64,000 bases of DNA from VXLM01 sp965242665 (GCA_965242665.1 OZ251484.1:1860001-1924000), one strand, 5' to 3'; positions 26,850 through 35,160 are shown, counted from the first letter of the stretch. Translations and numbers: made by a program. The notes: a model not told the origin generated them from the sequence alone.

Positions 26850-27413
26850 TTATTCGGATGCGCCGGCCTTCTGATCTGCGATTGCCTTCAACGCGGTCAC
26901 CAAGCCGACTTGCGGAGCGTTCAGCACGTATGCCAAATTCCGCATGGGAGCTTGCAGCGTCCCTAACAGTCCCGTGATGGGGAATTGGAGTTGCCCCAGT
27001 AGCTGGGACAATACCACTTCCTTGGATGGCAGAGTGGTGAGATGGTCGACTTCCTCGGCCGTTAGCGTCTTGCCGCCCAATACGGCGCCGGTGATGACCA
27101 TGCGCGCGCGCGTCGCGGCGAGGTGATCCGTCAATATCTTTGCCGCCGTGGACGGCTCCCCGAACCCGAAGACGATGCCGGTCGGGCCCTTGACGATATC
27201 CTTGATCTCAGGCGCCCCGGCTTGATCGGCAGCGATGTACGCAAGAGTGTTCTTCACGACGCGCAAGCGTATCCCATTCTCTCGTAGGACGCGCCGGAGA
27301 TCGGTCATGTCCGGTACGGACATGCCGTTGTTGTACGCGCCGATGGCGATAGTCGCCGCATCGATCAACTCTCGTATCTCGCGTATCTGTTCTTCTTTTG
27401 CGGGTGTTGGCAC
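26850..27413 (-). CDS. rplJ: 50S ribosomal protein L10
   Basis: About 187 residues starting with GTG at 27413 (MPTPAKEEQIREIREL), preceded by AAAGGTG. The longer frame that begins with TTG at 27467 would start inside the T-run of a terminator hairpin and is rejected. Family parts are GMSVPDMTDLRRVLRENGIRL and VVKNTLAYIA. L10 anchors L7/L12 to the ribosome. The start lies about 50 bases after an intrinsic-terminator-like structure, which could control this gene and rplL. Confidence 0.93.
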   Translation of the reverse strand: MPTPAKEEQIREIRELIDAATIAIGAYNNGMSVPDMTDLRRVLRENGIRLRVVKNTLAYIAADQAGAPEIKDIVKGPTGIVFGFGEPSTAAKILTDHLAATRARMVITGAVLGGKTLTAEEVDHLTTLPSKEVVLSQLLGQLQFPITGLLGTLQAPMRNLAYVLNAPQVGLVTALKAIADQKAGASE

Positions 27414-27465
27414 TGTATTCACCTTTCCGTTTTCGTTCGACCCGTCGTCAGACGGAAGGCCAAAC

Positions 27466-27492
27466 AAAAATCCTCGAGCCGGAGACTCGAGG
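27466..27492 (-). terminator. Intrinsic terminator or attenuator between rplA and rplJ
   Basis: On the minus strand CCTCGAG, a 7-base loop and CTCGAGG are followed at once by ATTTTTGTTT. It lies in the 200-base rplA-rplJ leader, where L10(L12)4 autoregulation is known to act in many bacteria. It may stop part of the transcripts before rplJL. The rest of 27493-27614 shows no gene. Confidence 0.75.
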
Positions 27493-27614
27493 CGTCGGAA
27501 TGTGAAACCGGCCGCGTTTCGCCTGCGGCAAGTTTCCTATCTCGGCAACCTCGGCGGGCCTCGAAGAGTTTACTCCGCCAGAGGCGGAACCCACTGTCTA
27601 CGGCACTGCGTGTT

Positions 27615-28328
27615 CTATTCTACTGTAATGGTCGTTAGGGCCGCAACATCCAAAGCGATGCTCGGCCCCATCGTGCTGGCAAGATATGCGGCGATGACGA
27701 ACTGTCCCTTGACCCCGCTCGGGCGCGAGCGGGTGATGTTGTCCATGATCGACGACAAATTCTCCAGAAGATGGGTCTCGTCGAAACTCGCCTTGCCAAT
27801 GGCCAGGTGCATCAGCCCCGTGCGGTCGAGGCGGTACTCGACGCGCCCTTTCTTGGACTCGCTGATGACGCGCGGAAGATCGTCGGCTTGGACGACGGTT
27901 CCCGTCCTCGGGTTGGGCATAAGGCCGCGCCGACCCAAGTACCGCCCCAGCCGTCCTATCCTGCTCATCATGTCCGGAGTCGCAATGGCAACGTCGAAAT
28001 CGACCCAGCCGTCCTCGACTCGCTTGACTAGGTCGTCGCTCCCAACGAAATCCGCTCCGGACTGCTCGGCTACCGCGGCGGCCTCGCCCTCCGTGAAGAC
28101 CGTTACCCTCACCGGCTTGCCGATGCCGTGCGGAAGGACGGCCACACCGCGCACGACCTGATCCGCGCGCTGCGGATCCGCTCCAGTGCGGAGATGGAGC
28201 TCCACCGTCTCGTCGAATCCCGCAGTCGCAGTCTGCTTGACGAGGCGAACTGCTTCCTCCGGCCGGTAGATTCTCCCCGGGTCGACGAGTTCCTTTGCGG
28301 CTGCGTATCGCTTGGTTGCTGTTGTCAT
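27615..28328 (-). CDS. rplA: 50S ribosomal protein L1
   Basis: 237 residues with the usual L1 parts: LVDPGRIYRPEEAVRLVKQT, VRGVAVLPHGIGKPVRV and LGRYLGRRGLMPNPRTGTV. It forms the L1 stalk at the E site and in many bacteria represses its own operon. It sits 42 bases after rplK. Confidence 0.97.
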   Translation of the reverse strand: MTTATKRYAAAKELVDPGRIYRPEEAVRLVKQTATAGFDETVELHLRTGADPQRADQVVRGVAVLPHGIGKPVRVTVFTEGEAAAVAEQSGADFVGSDDLVKRVEDGWVDFDVAIATPDMMSRIGRLGRYLGRRGLMPNPRTGTVVQADDLPRVISESKKGRVEYRLDRTGLMHLAIGKASFDETHLLENLSSIMDNITRSRPSGVKGQFVIAAYLASTMGPSIALDVAALTTITVE

Positions 28329-28370
28329 GGGTTCATCCTCGTCATGTCTGCGTGGAGTAGGCTCCGAAAG

Positions 28371-28796
28371 TTAGCGTTGGACCTGGATGCCGATGCTCCG
28401 CGCCGTTCCTTCGATGATCTTCATGGCGCCGTCGATGTCGGCGGCGTTCAGGTCTTGCATCTTCGTCTGTGCAATCTGCCGCACCTGTTCGGATGTCACG
28501 GTTCCCCTCTTCTCGGCCAAGGGGTTCCCGCTGCCCTTTTCGATCCCCGCGGCTTGTAAGAGCAAAGACGCGGCCGGAGGAGACTTGAGGATGAACGTAA
28601 ACGAACTATCCTCGAATATCGTCAGCTCCACCGGTACGATCATCCCCATCTGTTGCGCTGTGCGCGCGTTGTACTCTTTGACGAACGCCATGATGTTCAA
28701 GCCGTGCTGCCCAAGAGCAGGGCCCACAGGGGGAGCCGGAGTTGCCTTCCCCGCTTCGATTTGCAGCTTGATGACGGCCCTGACCTTCTTAGCCAA
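28371..28796 (-). CDS. rplK: 50S ribosomal protein L11
   Basis: 141 residues: IKLQIEAGKATPAPPVGPAL near the start, GLNIMAFVKEYNA, and the C-terminal rRNA-binding part ending EGTARSIGIQVQ. Binds the GTPase-associated centre of 23S rRNA. Complete and of standard length. Confidence 0.97.
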   Translation of the reverse strand: MAKKVRAVIKLQIEAGKATPAPPVGPALGQHGLNIMAFVKEYNARTAQQMGMIVPVELTIFEDSSFTFILKSPPAASLLLQAAGIEKGSGNPLAEKRGTVTSEQVRQIAQTKMQDLNAADIDGAMKIIEGTARSIGIQVQR

Positions 28797-28846
28797 TGTG
28801 ATCTCCTGACTGTAGTGCGTTTAGGGATAGACTGGGGACCTTGCGG

Positions 28847-29407
28847 TCAGCTCTTTTCCACCTGCAGGAAGTCTAGCTCCACAGGCGTTTCTCGCCCGAA
28901 GAACGATACGAGCACCTTGAGCTTGGATCGTTCCGGGTAGACCTCGTCGACGGATCCCATGAAGTCCATGAACGGGCCGTCGACGATTCTCACCATCTGA
29001 CCCTTCTCGAATCCCACGCGCACGCGGGGTTGTGCGGACTTCATGTGGTTCAGGATGGAGTCGACCTCGCTTTGCTCCAACGGCACCGGTTTCGGGCGTT
29101 TCTCGAGTTCGTCTTCTACCGAAATGAACCCAGTCACGCCGGGAGTGTTCCGCACGACGTACCAGCTCTCGTCGTTCATTTCCATTTCGACGAGGATGTA
29201 ACCGGGGAACACGCGGCGAGCAACAGACGTCCGCTTGCCTTCCTTGATCTCGATCTCTTCCTCCGTCGGAACGACAACTTGGAATATCTTGTCGCCAACG
29301 TCCATGGACTCTATTCGCAGGGTGAGGTTCTTCTGGACGCGGTCTTCCTGTCCTGAGTACGTGTGGACGATGTACCAGCGGCGGTCTGTCGTTTCTGTCG
29401 TGCTCAT
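28847..29407 (-). CDS. nusG: Transcription termination/antitermination factor NusG
   Basis: 186 residues. The NGN domain opens RRWYIVHTYSGQEDRVQKNL and contains VFPGYILVEMEM and VRNTPGVTGFI. The KOW domain follows with GQMVRIVDGPFMDFMGSV. It binds RNA polymerase and links it to Rho or to the ribosome. The order secE-nusG-rplK is the standard one; the gap to secE is a single base. Confidence 0.97.
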   Translation of the reverse strand: MSTTETTDRRWYIVHTYSGQEDRVQKNLTLRIESMDVGDKIFQVVVPTEEEIEIKEGKRTSVARRVFPGYILVEMEMNDESWYVVRNTPGVTGFISVEDELEKRPKPVPLEQSEVDSILNHMKSAQPRVRVGFEKGQMVRIVDGPFMDFMGSVDEVYPERSKLKVLVSFFGRETPVELDFLQVEKS

Positions 29408-29408
29408 T

Positions 29409-29645
29409 TCATATCCCCAAGATCACGTCCATCAGCCGCGCGAACAGCAGATCCACAGCACTCAGAAATGCCCCGATAGCAGCCGAAACTGCGATCACCA
29501 TCAAGGTCAGGCGCATCGTCTCTTCCCGCGATGGCCACGTAACCCGCTTCAACTCCTGATACGACTCGGAGATGAAGCGGAGGCTCAATCCTCTCCTTGC
29601 TTGTCCTGCGCCTGATTGTCTTCCTGCCAATGGGTTGCGGGCCAT
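29409..29645 (-). CDS. secE: Preprotein translocase subunit SecE
   Basis: 78 residues with one transmembrane helix, preceded by the family motif FISESYQELKRVTWPSREET. This is the short one-helix SecE of most bacteria; it clamps SecY in the membrane. The start lies three bases after the rpmG stop. Confidence 0.94.
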   Translation of the reverse strand: MARNPLAGRQSGAGQARRGLSLRFISESYQELKRVTWPSREETMRLTLMVIAVSAAIGAFLSAVDLLFARLMDVILGI

Positions 29646-29648
29646 GGG

Positions 29649-29816
29649 CTACCTCACCTCCCGGTGCGGTGTGTGCTTGCGGCAGCGCGGGCAGAACTTT
29701 TTGAGCTCCAACCGCTCCGGGTCGTTGCGCCGGTTCTTGCTCGAGTGGTACGTCCGCTCTCGACAGTCGACGCAGCCCAAGTTTATCAGGATGCGGGTGT
29801 CTCCTCTGCGGGGCAT
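29649..29816 (-). CDS. rpmG: 50S ribosomal protein L33
   Basis: A 55-residue gene read directly from the sequence: MPRRGDTRILINLGCVDC, then RERTYHSSKNRRNDPERLEL, then KKFCPRCRKHTPHREVR. Two CxxC pairs (CVDC and CPRC) make this the zinc-binding form of L33. It lies between tuf and secE, the position rpmG occupies in many bacteria. AGAGGAAG precedes the ATG. Confidence 0.95.
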   Translation of the reverse strand: MPRRGDTRILINLGCVDCRERTYHSSKNRRNDPERLELKKFCPRCRKHTPHREVR

Positions 29817-29888
29817 GGCTTCCTCTTTCGGGTGCGGAATTGGCGGGCGGGCCGCAGATGCGTCTGCCCGCCAATTCTCCGCTGGTCG

Positions 29889-31088
29889 CTATTCCTTGAT
29901 CGCCGTGAAGACTCCGGATCCGACGGTGCGTCCGCCTTCGCGGACGGCGAACCGCAGCTGATCCGTCATGGCCACCGGCGTCGTGAGATTGATGTCCATC
30001 TCGATGTTGTCCCCGGGCATGACCATCTCCACGCCGTCGGGGAGCTTGATCTCGCCAGTGACGTCGGTTGTGCGGATATAGAACTGAGGCTTGTATCCGC
30101 TGAAGAACGGCGTGTGCCGCCCGCCTTCTTCCTTCGTCAAGACGTACACTTGGGCGCTGGCGCTCGTATGGGGGGTTACGCTCCCAGGCGCCGCGAGAAC
30201 TTGCCCGCGCTCGACCTCGTCCCGATCGACACCGCGAAGGAGGAGCCCAACGGCATCGCCCGGCTCGGCCTCGTCGAGCATCTTGTGGAACATCTCGACT
30301 CCAGTCACGACAGTGCTGCTGGTCTCCTTGATGCCTACGACGTCGACGGTGTCACCTACCTTGATGACCCCCTGCTCGACACGGCCGGTGACCACAGTGC
30401 CGCGCCCCTTGATGCTGAACACGTCCTCGACGGGCATCAAGAACGGCTGGTCCCTGGGGCGGTCCGGAACGGGGACGTAGCTGTCGACGGCATCCATCAA
30501 CTCCCAAATGCCGCTGCCCCATTCGGAATCTCTGGACATGTCGTTCGCTTCGAGCGCATTGAGCGCGCTGACCCGGACGAAGGGAATGTCATCTCCTGGG
30601 AAACCGTATTCCGTGAGCAGTTCGCGCATCTCTATCTCGACCAGCTCGAGCAGCTCCTCGTCGTCCATCATGTCCACTTTGTTCAGGGCGACGACGATGG
30701 CGGGCACCTCCACCTGCCGCGCAAGCAGGATGTGCTCGCGGGTCTGCGGCATCGGGCCGTCAGGCGCGCTCACGACGAGGATTGCGCCGTCCATCTGCGC
30801 GGCGCCGGTGATCATGTTCTTGATGTAGTCCGCGTGGCCAGGACAGTCGACGTGGGCGTAGTGCCGCCCCTCCGTCGCATACTCCACATGCGTAATCGCG
30901 ATGGTCACGCCGCGCTCTTTCTCTTCCGGCGCGTTGTCGATGCTGTCGAACTCGCGGAAGTCGGCAAGCCCGGCGTTCGCCAGAGTCTTGGTGATGGCCG
31001 CGGTCAGTGTGGTCTTCCCATGGTCGACGTGACCAATCGTGCCCACGTTCAAGTGCGGCTTATCCCGTACGAATCGTTCCTTCGCCAT
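29889..31088 (-). CDS. tuf: Elongation factor Tu
   Basis: 399 residues from the ATG at 31088, which has AGGAGA upstream. G-domain motifs: GHVDHGKTTL, the switch-II DCPGHADY and the NKVD box. The C-terminal domains carry SVTPHTSASAQVYVLTKEEG and PGDNIEMDINL. Delivers aminoacyl-tRNA to the ribosome. It follows three tRNA genes, so tRNAs and tuf are probably co-transcribed and processed. The longer in-frame extension runs into the tRNA-Thr(GGT) gene and is rejected. Confidence 0.98.
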   Translation of the reverse strand: MAKERFVRDKPHLNVGTIGHVDHGKTTLTAAITKTLANAGLADFREFDSIDNAPEEKERGVTIAITHVEYATEGRHYAHVDCPGHADYIKNMITGAAQMDGAILVVSAPDGPMPQTREHILLARQVEVPAIVVALNKVDMMDDEELLELVEIEMRELLTEYGFPGDDIPFVRVSALNALEANDMSRDSEWGSGIWELMDAVDSYVPVPDRPRDQPFLMPVEDVFSIKGRGTVVTGRVEQGVIKVGDTVDVVGIKETSSTVVTGVEMFHKMLDEAEPGDAVGLLLRGVDRDEVERGQVLAAPGSVTPHTSASAQVYVLTKEEGGRHTPFFSGYKPQFYIRTTDVTGEIKLPDGVEMVMPGDNIEMDINLTTPVAMTDQLRFAVREGGRTVGSGVFTAIKE

Positions 31089-31139
31089 TTCCTGTCTCCT
31101 GTATTTGTGCTCTCTGTTGCGCCCGCAGTCGAAAGTTTG

Positions 31140-31215
31140 TGGAGCCCTCAAGCAGACTCGAACTGCTGACCTCGTTCTTACCAAGAACGCGCTCTGCCTC
31201 CTGAGCTATGAGGGC
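31140..31215 (-). tRNA. tRNA-Thr (anticodon GGT)
   Basis: Acceptor GCCCTCA/TGAGGGC, anticodon arm CGTTC-TTGGTAA-GAACG with GGT, T arm with GTTCGAGTC, encoded 3' CCA. Last tRNA before tuf. Confidence 0.95.
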
Positions 31216-31250
31216 GCGGCACCTTCCTTTCAGAACGGACTACGGCTCTT

Positions 31251-31337
31251 TGGTGCAGGGAGTAGGATTCGAACCTACGTAGCCCTTCGGGCGCCAGATT
31301 TACAGTCTGGTGGATTTAACCACTCTCCCATCCCTGC
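31251..31337 (-). tRNA. tRNA-Tyr (anticodon GTA)
   Basis: Acceptor GCAGGGA/TCCCTGC, anticodon loop with GTA in CCAGACTGTAAATCTGG, a long variable arm (GCCCGAAGGGC) as in bacterial tRNA-Tyr, and an encoded CCA. Confidence 0.95.
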
Positions 31338-31451
31338 ACAAGGCCAACAACCATTTTAGTCTAGCATAGCGAGGTTTTCATTCTCAAGGTATCCCAAGCC
31401 TCGGTTTCCCTCAAAGCGCAGCGGCTTTCCTTTTTCGGTATAGTACAGAAG

Positions 31452-31525
31452 AGCCCCAGGGGGGACTCGAACCCTCCAACCTGCCGATTACAAATCGGCT
31501 GCGCTGCCGATTGCGCCACTGGGGC
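31452..31525 (-). tRNA. tRNA-Thr (anticodon TGT)
   Basis: Acceptor GCCCCAG/CTGGGGC, anticodon arm GCCGA-TTTGTAA-TCGGC with TGT. The T stem has one A-C mismatch and no CCA is encoded, unlike the other two tRNAs of this array. Confidence 0.92.
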
Positions 31526-31532
31526 CCGGCGG

Positions 31533-31561
31533 ATTCTGTCAACAAGAAGGGCTAGCGTCAA
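31533..31561 (-). promoter_or_regulatory. Candidate promoter of the tRNA-tuf operon
   Basis: TTGACG, a 17-base spacer and CAGAAT on the minus strand, 8 bases before the first tRNA of the array. Confidence 0.45.
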
Positions 31562-31736
31562 ACCAGCCCGTATCTCATTCTAATACATGAGAAGGAACTC
31601 GGTCAACGGTTTTGCTCCAGAGGTTTCGTTCGATCTATTGGCATGACGGATCGGGGACGGCAACTCCAAAAATCCGATGCGACCTGGGCGCAGTCCGTGC
31701 CGAGGGAAAGGAAACGGAACGCCGTTGCCTCTCACG

Positions 31737-31754
31737 CGCGCGTGCGCACGCGCG
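31737..31754. repeat. Alternating purine-pyrimidine palindrome
   Basis: CGCGCGTGCGCACGCGCG, a perfect 18-base palindrome of alternating bases that could form Z-DNA or a cruciform under supercoiling. Confidence 0.8.
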
Positions 31755-31774
31755 GGCACGAGTTTTCGTTGCGC

Positions 31775-31824
31775 CCTGTCGTATCCTGTTGCATTGTGTC
31801 GAATTCTGTCGGATTCTGCCGATC
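31775..31824. repeat. Five-unit decanucleotide tandem repeat
   Basis: Units CCTGTCGTAT, CCTGTTGCAT, TGTGTCGAAT, TCTGTCGGAT and TCTGCCGATC follow each other without gaps (consensus YCTGTCGNAT). The 10-base period matches the DNA helix repeat. Confidence 0.75.
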
Positions 31825-32219
31825 GCGAGTTTGGCATCGTCTCTTGATGTATGTTGCGATTGGGGGTGGAGGACGGGTGACGGTTTGGGGCGCGGAGTGA
31901 CGCGGTCGGCAGTTTGCATGTCTCGGGCATGGGTCGGCCTCCTCGGGGTCTGGTTTCGCATAGCGGTCATAATCCCAGAATAGTACACAAGTTCTGTTCT
32001 GTCAAATGTGAATCGGTTGGTTCGATTTGTCTGTGCGGGTATGGCGTGCTGGTCGGTGGAGATGGTTGGGTGGTCGATGGAAATGGCGGGGAGGCGATTT
32101 GCCGTCTGTGAACAACCCGCCGAGATGGAGTAGGTGCTGGCGTGTGGTCTACATGCGGGAGGTCGGACGGTTTACGCGGGGGCAGCGCGAGGAGGCGTGA
32201 GCGCCCGGCACGGCGCGGC

Positions 32220-33698
32220 CTATCGTTCCTGGCTCGACTCGCCGCAGAATGGCAGATCGGATTCGGAGAAGTCGTTGGTCTGTACGAAGCGCAAACTGTT
32301 GGGTATACAGCCGGTCAGTTGATTCCCCTCCAGCCAAAACGCTCGAAGGTTGTAGAGGTTGCCGAGTCCAGGGGGTATTGCGCCGGTGATCTGGTTGCCT
32401 GATATGTCCAGCGTTCGCAGGTTGTAGAGGTTCTCGAGTTCGGCGGGAACCGAGCCGGTCAGCTGATTTTCCTCTAGCCACAGCGCTTGCAGTCTGTCGA
32501 GATTGCCCAGTTCTGGGGGTATCACGCCGGTCAACTGGTTCCACGAGGGGTCTAGCACTTGGAGGTTTTCGAGGTTTCCGAGTTCTGTGGGTATCTCGCC
32601 GGCTAGCTGGTTGCGCTGGAGTTCTAGCCGCTCCAGGTTGTAGAGGTTGCCGAGTTCGGTGGGGATTGATCCGGTCAGCAGGTTATCCGAGAGCAGCAGC
32701 GCTTGCAGATTGACGAGGTTTCCGAGTTCTGTGGGTATCTCGCCGGTTAGCTGGTTGCGTCGGAGTTCTAGCCATTGCAGGTTGTTGAGGTTGCCAAGTT
32801 CAACGGGGATGTGTCCAATCAACCGGTTGTGCCGGAGTTCCAGCCGCTCCAGGCTGCTGAGGTTGCCGAGTTCTGGGGGTATTGTGCCGATCAACTGATT
32901 GTCCGAGAGTAGCAGCGCTCTCAGATTGACGAGGCTGCTGAGTTCGACGGGCAGTGCGCCAGTCAGCTGGTTGCCCGAGAGTCCCAGTCCTCGCAGGTTG
33001 TTGAGGTTTCCGAGTTCTGGGGGTATCGCGCCGGTCAGCTGGTTATTCGAGAGGGACAGTACTTCCAGATTGACGAGGGTAGTGAGTTCTGTGGGTATTG
33101 TGCCGGTCAACTGGTTGTCGTCGATGTACAGCGCTCTTAGATTGACGAGTCTGCTGAGTTCGGTAGGTATCGTGCCGGTCAGCTGATTGTTATCGAGCCA
33201 CAACCGTTCCAAGTTGGCGAGGGTAGTGAGTTCTGTGGGTATTGTGCCGGTCAGCTGGTTGCCGTCGAGATGCAGCTCTTCCAGATTGACGAGGGTAGTG
33301 AGTTCGGTGGGTATCTCCCCGGTCAACTGATTGTCCGAGATGGTCAGGCTTTCCAAGTTGACGAGGGTAGTGAGTTCGGTCGGTATCTCTCCGGTCAACT
33401 GGTTATTGGAGAGATTCAAGTGAGTGACGCGCCCGGTGTCGTCGGTAGTTACACCGTGCCACTCGCCTATTGGTCGGTTGCTGAGCCAGTGAGTATCGTT
33501 CCGCCAGTTCGGCCCGTACGTAGCATAGTAGAAGCGAGAGAGGGCTTCTATCTCTCCCTTGATATCGGCTGCTTCCTCTTCTTCCGCGGCTGTTGGCGCC
33601 GGAGGGTCGCTACACGCGACAAAGAAGAGTATCAATGCGGCGCATGTCAAGACGACCTGGGCGGCCATACGTTCGGGTGAGGGGGTAGAAGAGAGCAT
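32220..33698 (-). CDS. Leucine-rich-repeat lipoprotein, plant-type LRR
   Basis: 492 residues. A lipoprotein signal ends in LFFVACSD, followed by an acidic linker. An N-terminal cap (SRFYYATYGPNWRNDTHWLS) leads into about 16 repeats of the 24-residue plant-type form, each NxLTGxIPxEL plus LxNLxxLxL, and a Cys-containing C-terminal cap (CIPNSL then FCGES). Such proteins form a curved solenoid for protein binding at the cell surface. The near-identical 72-base DNA repeats make expansion and contraction by recombination likely. It has no operon partner; upstream and downstream genes are unrelated. Confidence 0.88.
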   Translation of the reverse strand: MLSSTPSPERMAAQVVLTCAALILFFVACSDPPAPTAAEEEEAADIKGEIEALSRFYYATYGPNWRNDTHWLSNRPIGEWHGVTTDDTGRVTHLNLSNNQLTGEIPTELTTLVNLESLTISDNQLTGEIPTELTTLVNLEELHLDGNQLTGTIPTELTTLANLERLWLDNNQLTGTIPTELSRLVNLRALYIDDNQLTGTIPTELTTLVNLEVLSLSNNQLTGAIPPELGNLNNLRGLGLSGNQLTGALPVELSSLVNLRALLLSDNQLIGTIPPELGNLSSLERLELRHNRLIGHIPVELGNLNNLQWLELRRNQLTGEIPTELGNLVNLQALLLSDNLLTGSIPTELGNLYNLERLELQRNQLAGEIPTELGNLENLQVLDPSWNQLTGVIPPELGNLDRLQALWLEENQLTGSVPAELENLYNLRTLDISGNQITGAIPPGLGNLYNLRAFWLEGNQLTGCIPNSLRFVQTNDFSESDLPFCGESSQER

Positions 33699-33864
33699 CT
33701 TGCAATGGTTGCTACGGTCGCGGTTATTGGGAGATGAGTAACGATTGGCGACGTTCCACCTTCCTGGTTTTCGGATGTGTAATTATACGCGGAGCGTTTG
33801 GATATGGTCAACCCAATGGAGTGAGTCATGGACATGGACGAACAGCAGAATCTCGTGGACGAAA

Positions 33865-34995
33865 CTAGGCTCTCCGCAGCAGCGCTTCCCGCAGTCGGTC
33901 TGCGGTGATGCGGGTTTCCTCGTCGGTCATGCAGTTGACGACGACGCGCAGGGAGCCGCTCTCGGCGTCGACCCAGATGCGGGGATTGCCGGAGTCGAGC
34001 TCCGCGCGGACATCCTCCGCGCTCTTTCCGATGATGGACTCGTCGATATCGATGACCATCACGTACGGAACGTAGTGATGTATCTCCGTGCGGCGTACAG
34101 CGACGCCGTCCAGGTCGCGGACGGCTTCCTCGATGTCCGCGAACCGCGCCTCATATTCGAGGATGCGTTCTTCGTGGTACATGGTGAACCAATCTTCGAT
34201 GGCGGTGACGACGCCGATGATCTCGTGTCGGTCGATCTTCATGGCGCGCCCGACCGCCTTGCCGCCGTCATAGTGATAGGAGACGAAGCTCTGCGCGGAA
34301 ACGGCGTCTATCAGATCGCGTTTGCCGCACACGAAACCGGCAGAATGCGGCGCGCCCATGTACTTCGCCCCGAACGTTACGAGATCGGCCGACTGCGCGC
34401 ACCGGCGGAAGTAGTCCAGGGGGTATATCTGAGAGCATGCGTCCGCGACCGCAGGGACGCCGTGCGAGCGCGCGATGGCGACCGTGTCTTCCAACGAAAC
34501 GATGGCGTCGTCGATGGGCGGCTGGATGTAGTAGGCCACCGCCGCCGTGCGCGGGCCGATGGCGTCGTGCAGATCAGACTCGGACGTTCCCCTACTGTCG
34601 CCAGCCTCGACGAGCGCGGCGCCCGTCAGAGTGTAGCAACGGTCGAACATATAGCGGTTTCGTGCCTGGATGACGACCTGGTCCTTCATGCCGGCGGTAT
34701 CGGGAAGGCGTGCGATCTTGGCTGGGTCCGCGCCTGCCATGCACGCCGCAATGCCAAGGGCCTGCGCGGCCGCTCCGCCGGAAGTGACATAGGCAGCCTC
34801 GACACCCAATAGGTCGGCGATGAAATCCCCCGACTTTTGGAGAAGCTCCTGCATCTCGACCGTAGCCTCGTTCGCCTGCTCCATCGCTTGCATTACCTTG
34901 CGGCTCGGCGTCCAACCGCCCAGCTCCGTCGCGACCCCCCAGGCGTTGATGACGCGCCGCACTCCCAGCCGCTCGTATACGTCGATGTTGTTCAT
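33865..34995 (-). CDS. PLP-dependent enzyme of the SelA/D-glucosaminate-6-phosphate ammonia-lyase fold
   Basis: About 376 residues starting MNNIDVYERLGVRRVINAWG; a GTG five codons earlier is possible, and neither start has a strong ribosome binding site. The PLP-binding parts are TSGGAAAQAL (phosphate cup), VADACSQIYP (Asp that contacts the pyridine) and the Schiff-base Lys in FGAKYMGAPHSAGFVCG. The group includes selenocysteine synthase, but these shorter proteins are usually lyases or aldolases acting on amino sugars or hydroxy amino acids. No selC, selB or selD is seen, so a role in selenocysteine is unlikely. Substrate unknown. Confidence 0.8.
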   Translation of the reverse strand: MNNIDVYERLGVRRVINAWGVATELGGWTPSRKVMQAMEQANEATVEMQELLQKSGDFIADLLGVEAAYVTSGGAAAQALGIAACMAGADPAKIARLPDTAGMKDQVVIQARNRYMFDRCYTLTGAALVEAGDSRGTSESDLHDAIGPRTAAVAYYIQPPIDDAIVSLEDTVAIARSHGVPAVADACSQIYPLDYFRRCAQSADLVTFGAKYMGAPHSAGFVCGKRDLIDAVSAQSFVSYHYDGGKAVGRAMKIDRHEIIGVVTAIEDWFTMYHEERILEYEARFADIEEAVRDLDGVAVRRTEIHHYVPYVMVIDIDESIIGKSAEDVRAELDSGNPRIWVDAESGSLRVVVNCMTDEETRITADRLREALLRRA

Positions 34996-35107
34996 GATTC
35001 TCGAAAACACTCGCGTAGGATGATGGAGTGGATTGTAGCGGGGGCACGGTCACGTTGTCAACGCAGATGCGCGGCGTATCGACTGCATCCGTCCTGCGTT
35101 GACTTGT

Positions 35108-35160
35108 GCGGTCGAGCGGCGCACAATGCTTCTTGCAGATCCGCTGCGCCGCTCGACCGC
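35108..35160 (+). promoter_or_regulatory. Leader hairpin of methyltransferase A
   Basis: GCGGTCGAGCGGCGCA (35108-35123) is a perfect 16-base inverted repeat of 35145-35160 with a 21-base loop, 64 bases before the start codon. The equivalent in unit 2 (37347-37400) has several mismatches. It may act as a terminator-like or operator element. Confidence 0.5.

Larger units (their letters stand above)
31562..32219. other. Gene-free interval with simple repeats
   Basis: About 660 bases between the tRNA-tuf promoter and the LRR gene. Reading frames here have no family resemblance or ribosome binding site. It contains an 18-base palindrome and a five-unit decanucleotide repeat, listed separately. 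Confidence 0.5.

Noticed and set aside
31612..31988. Open frames on both strands between the tRNA cluster and the LRR gene
   Set aside because: They run through the CG palindrome and the 10-base repeat, have low-complexity Arg/Ala content and no start signals.
32220..33698. CRISPR-like regular spacing of similar DNA blocks
   Set aside because: The period is 72 bases without spacers of unique sequence, and it encodes leucine-rich repeats in one open frame.
33865..34995. Selenocysteine synthase SelA
   Set aside because: The fold matches, but the protein is short and no tRNA-Sec, selB or selD is seen; closer to the lyase/aldolase subgroup.
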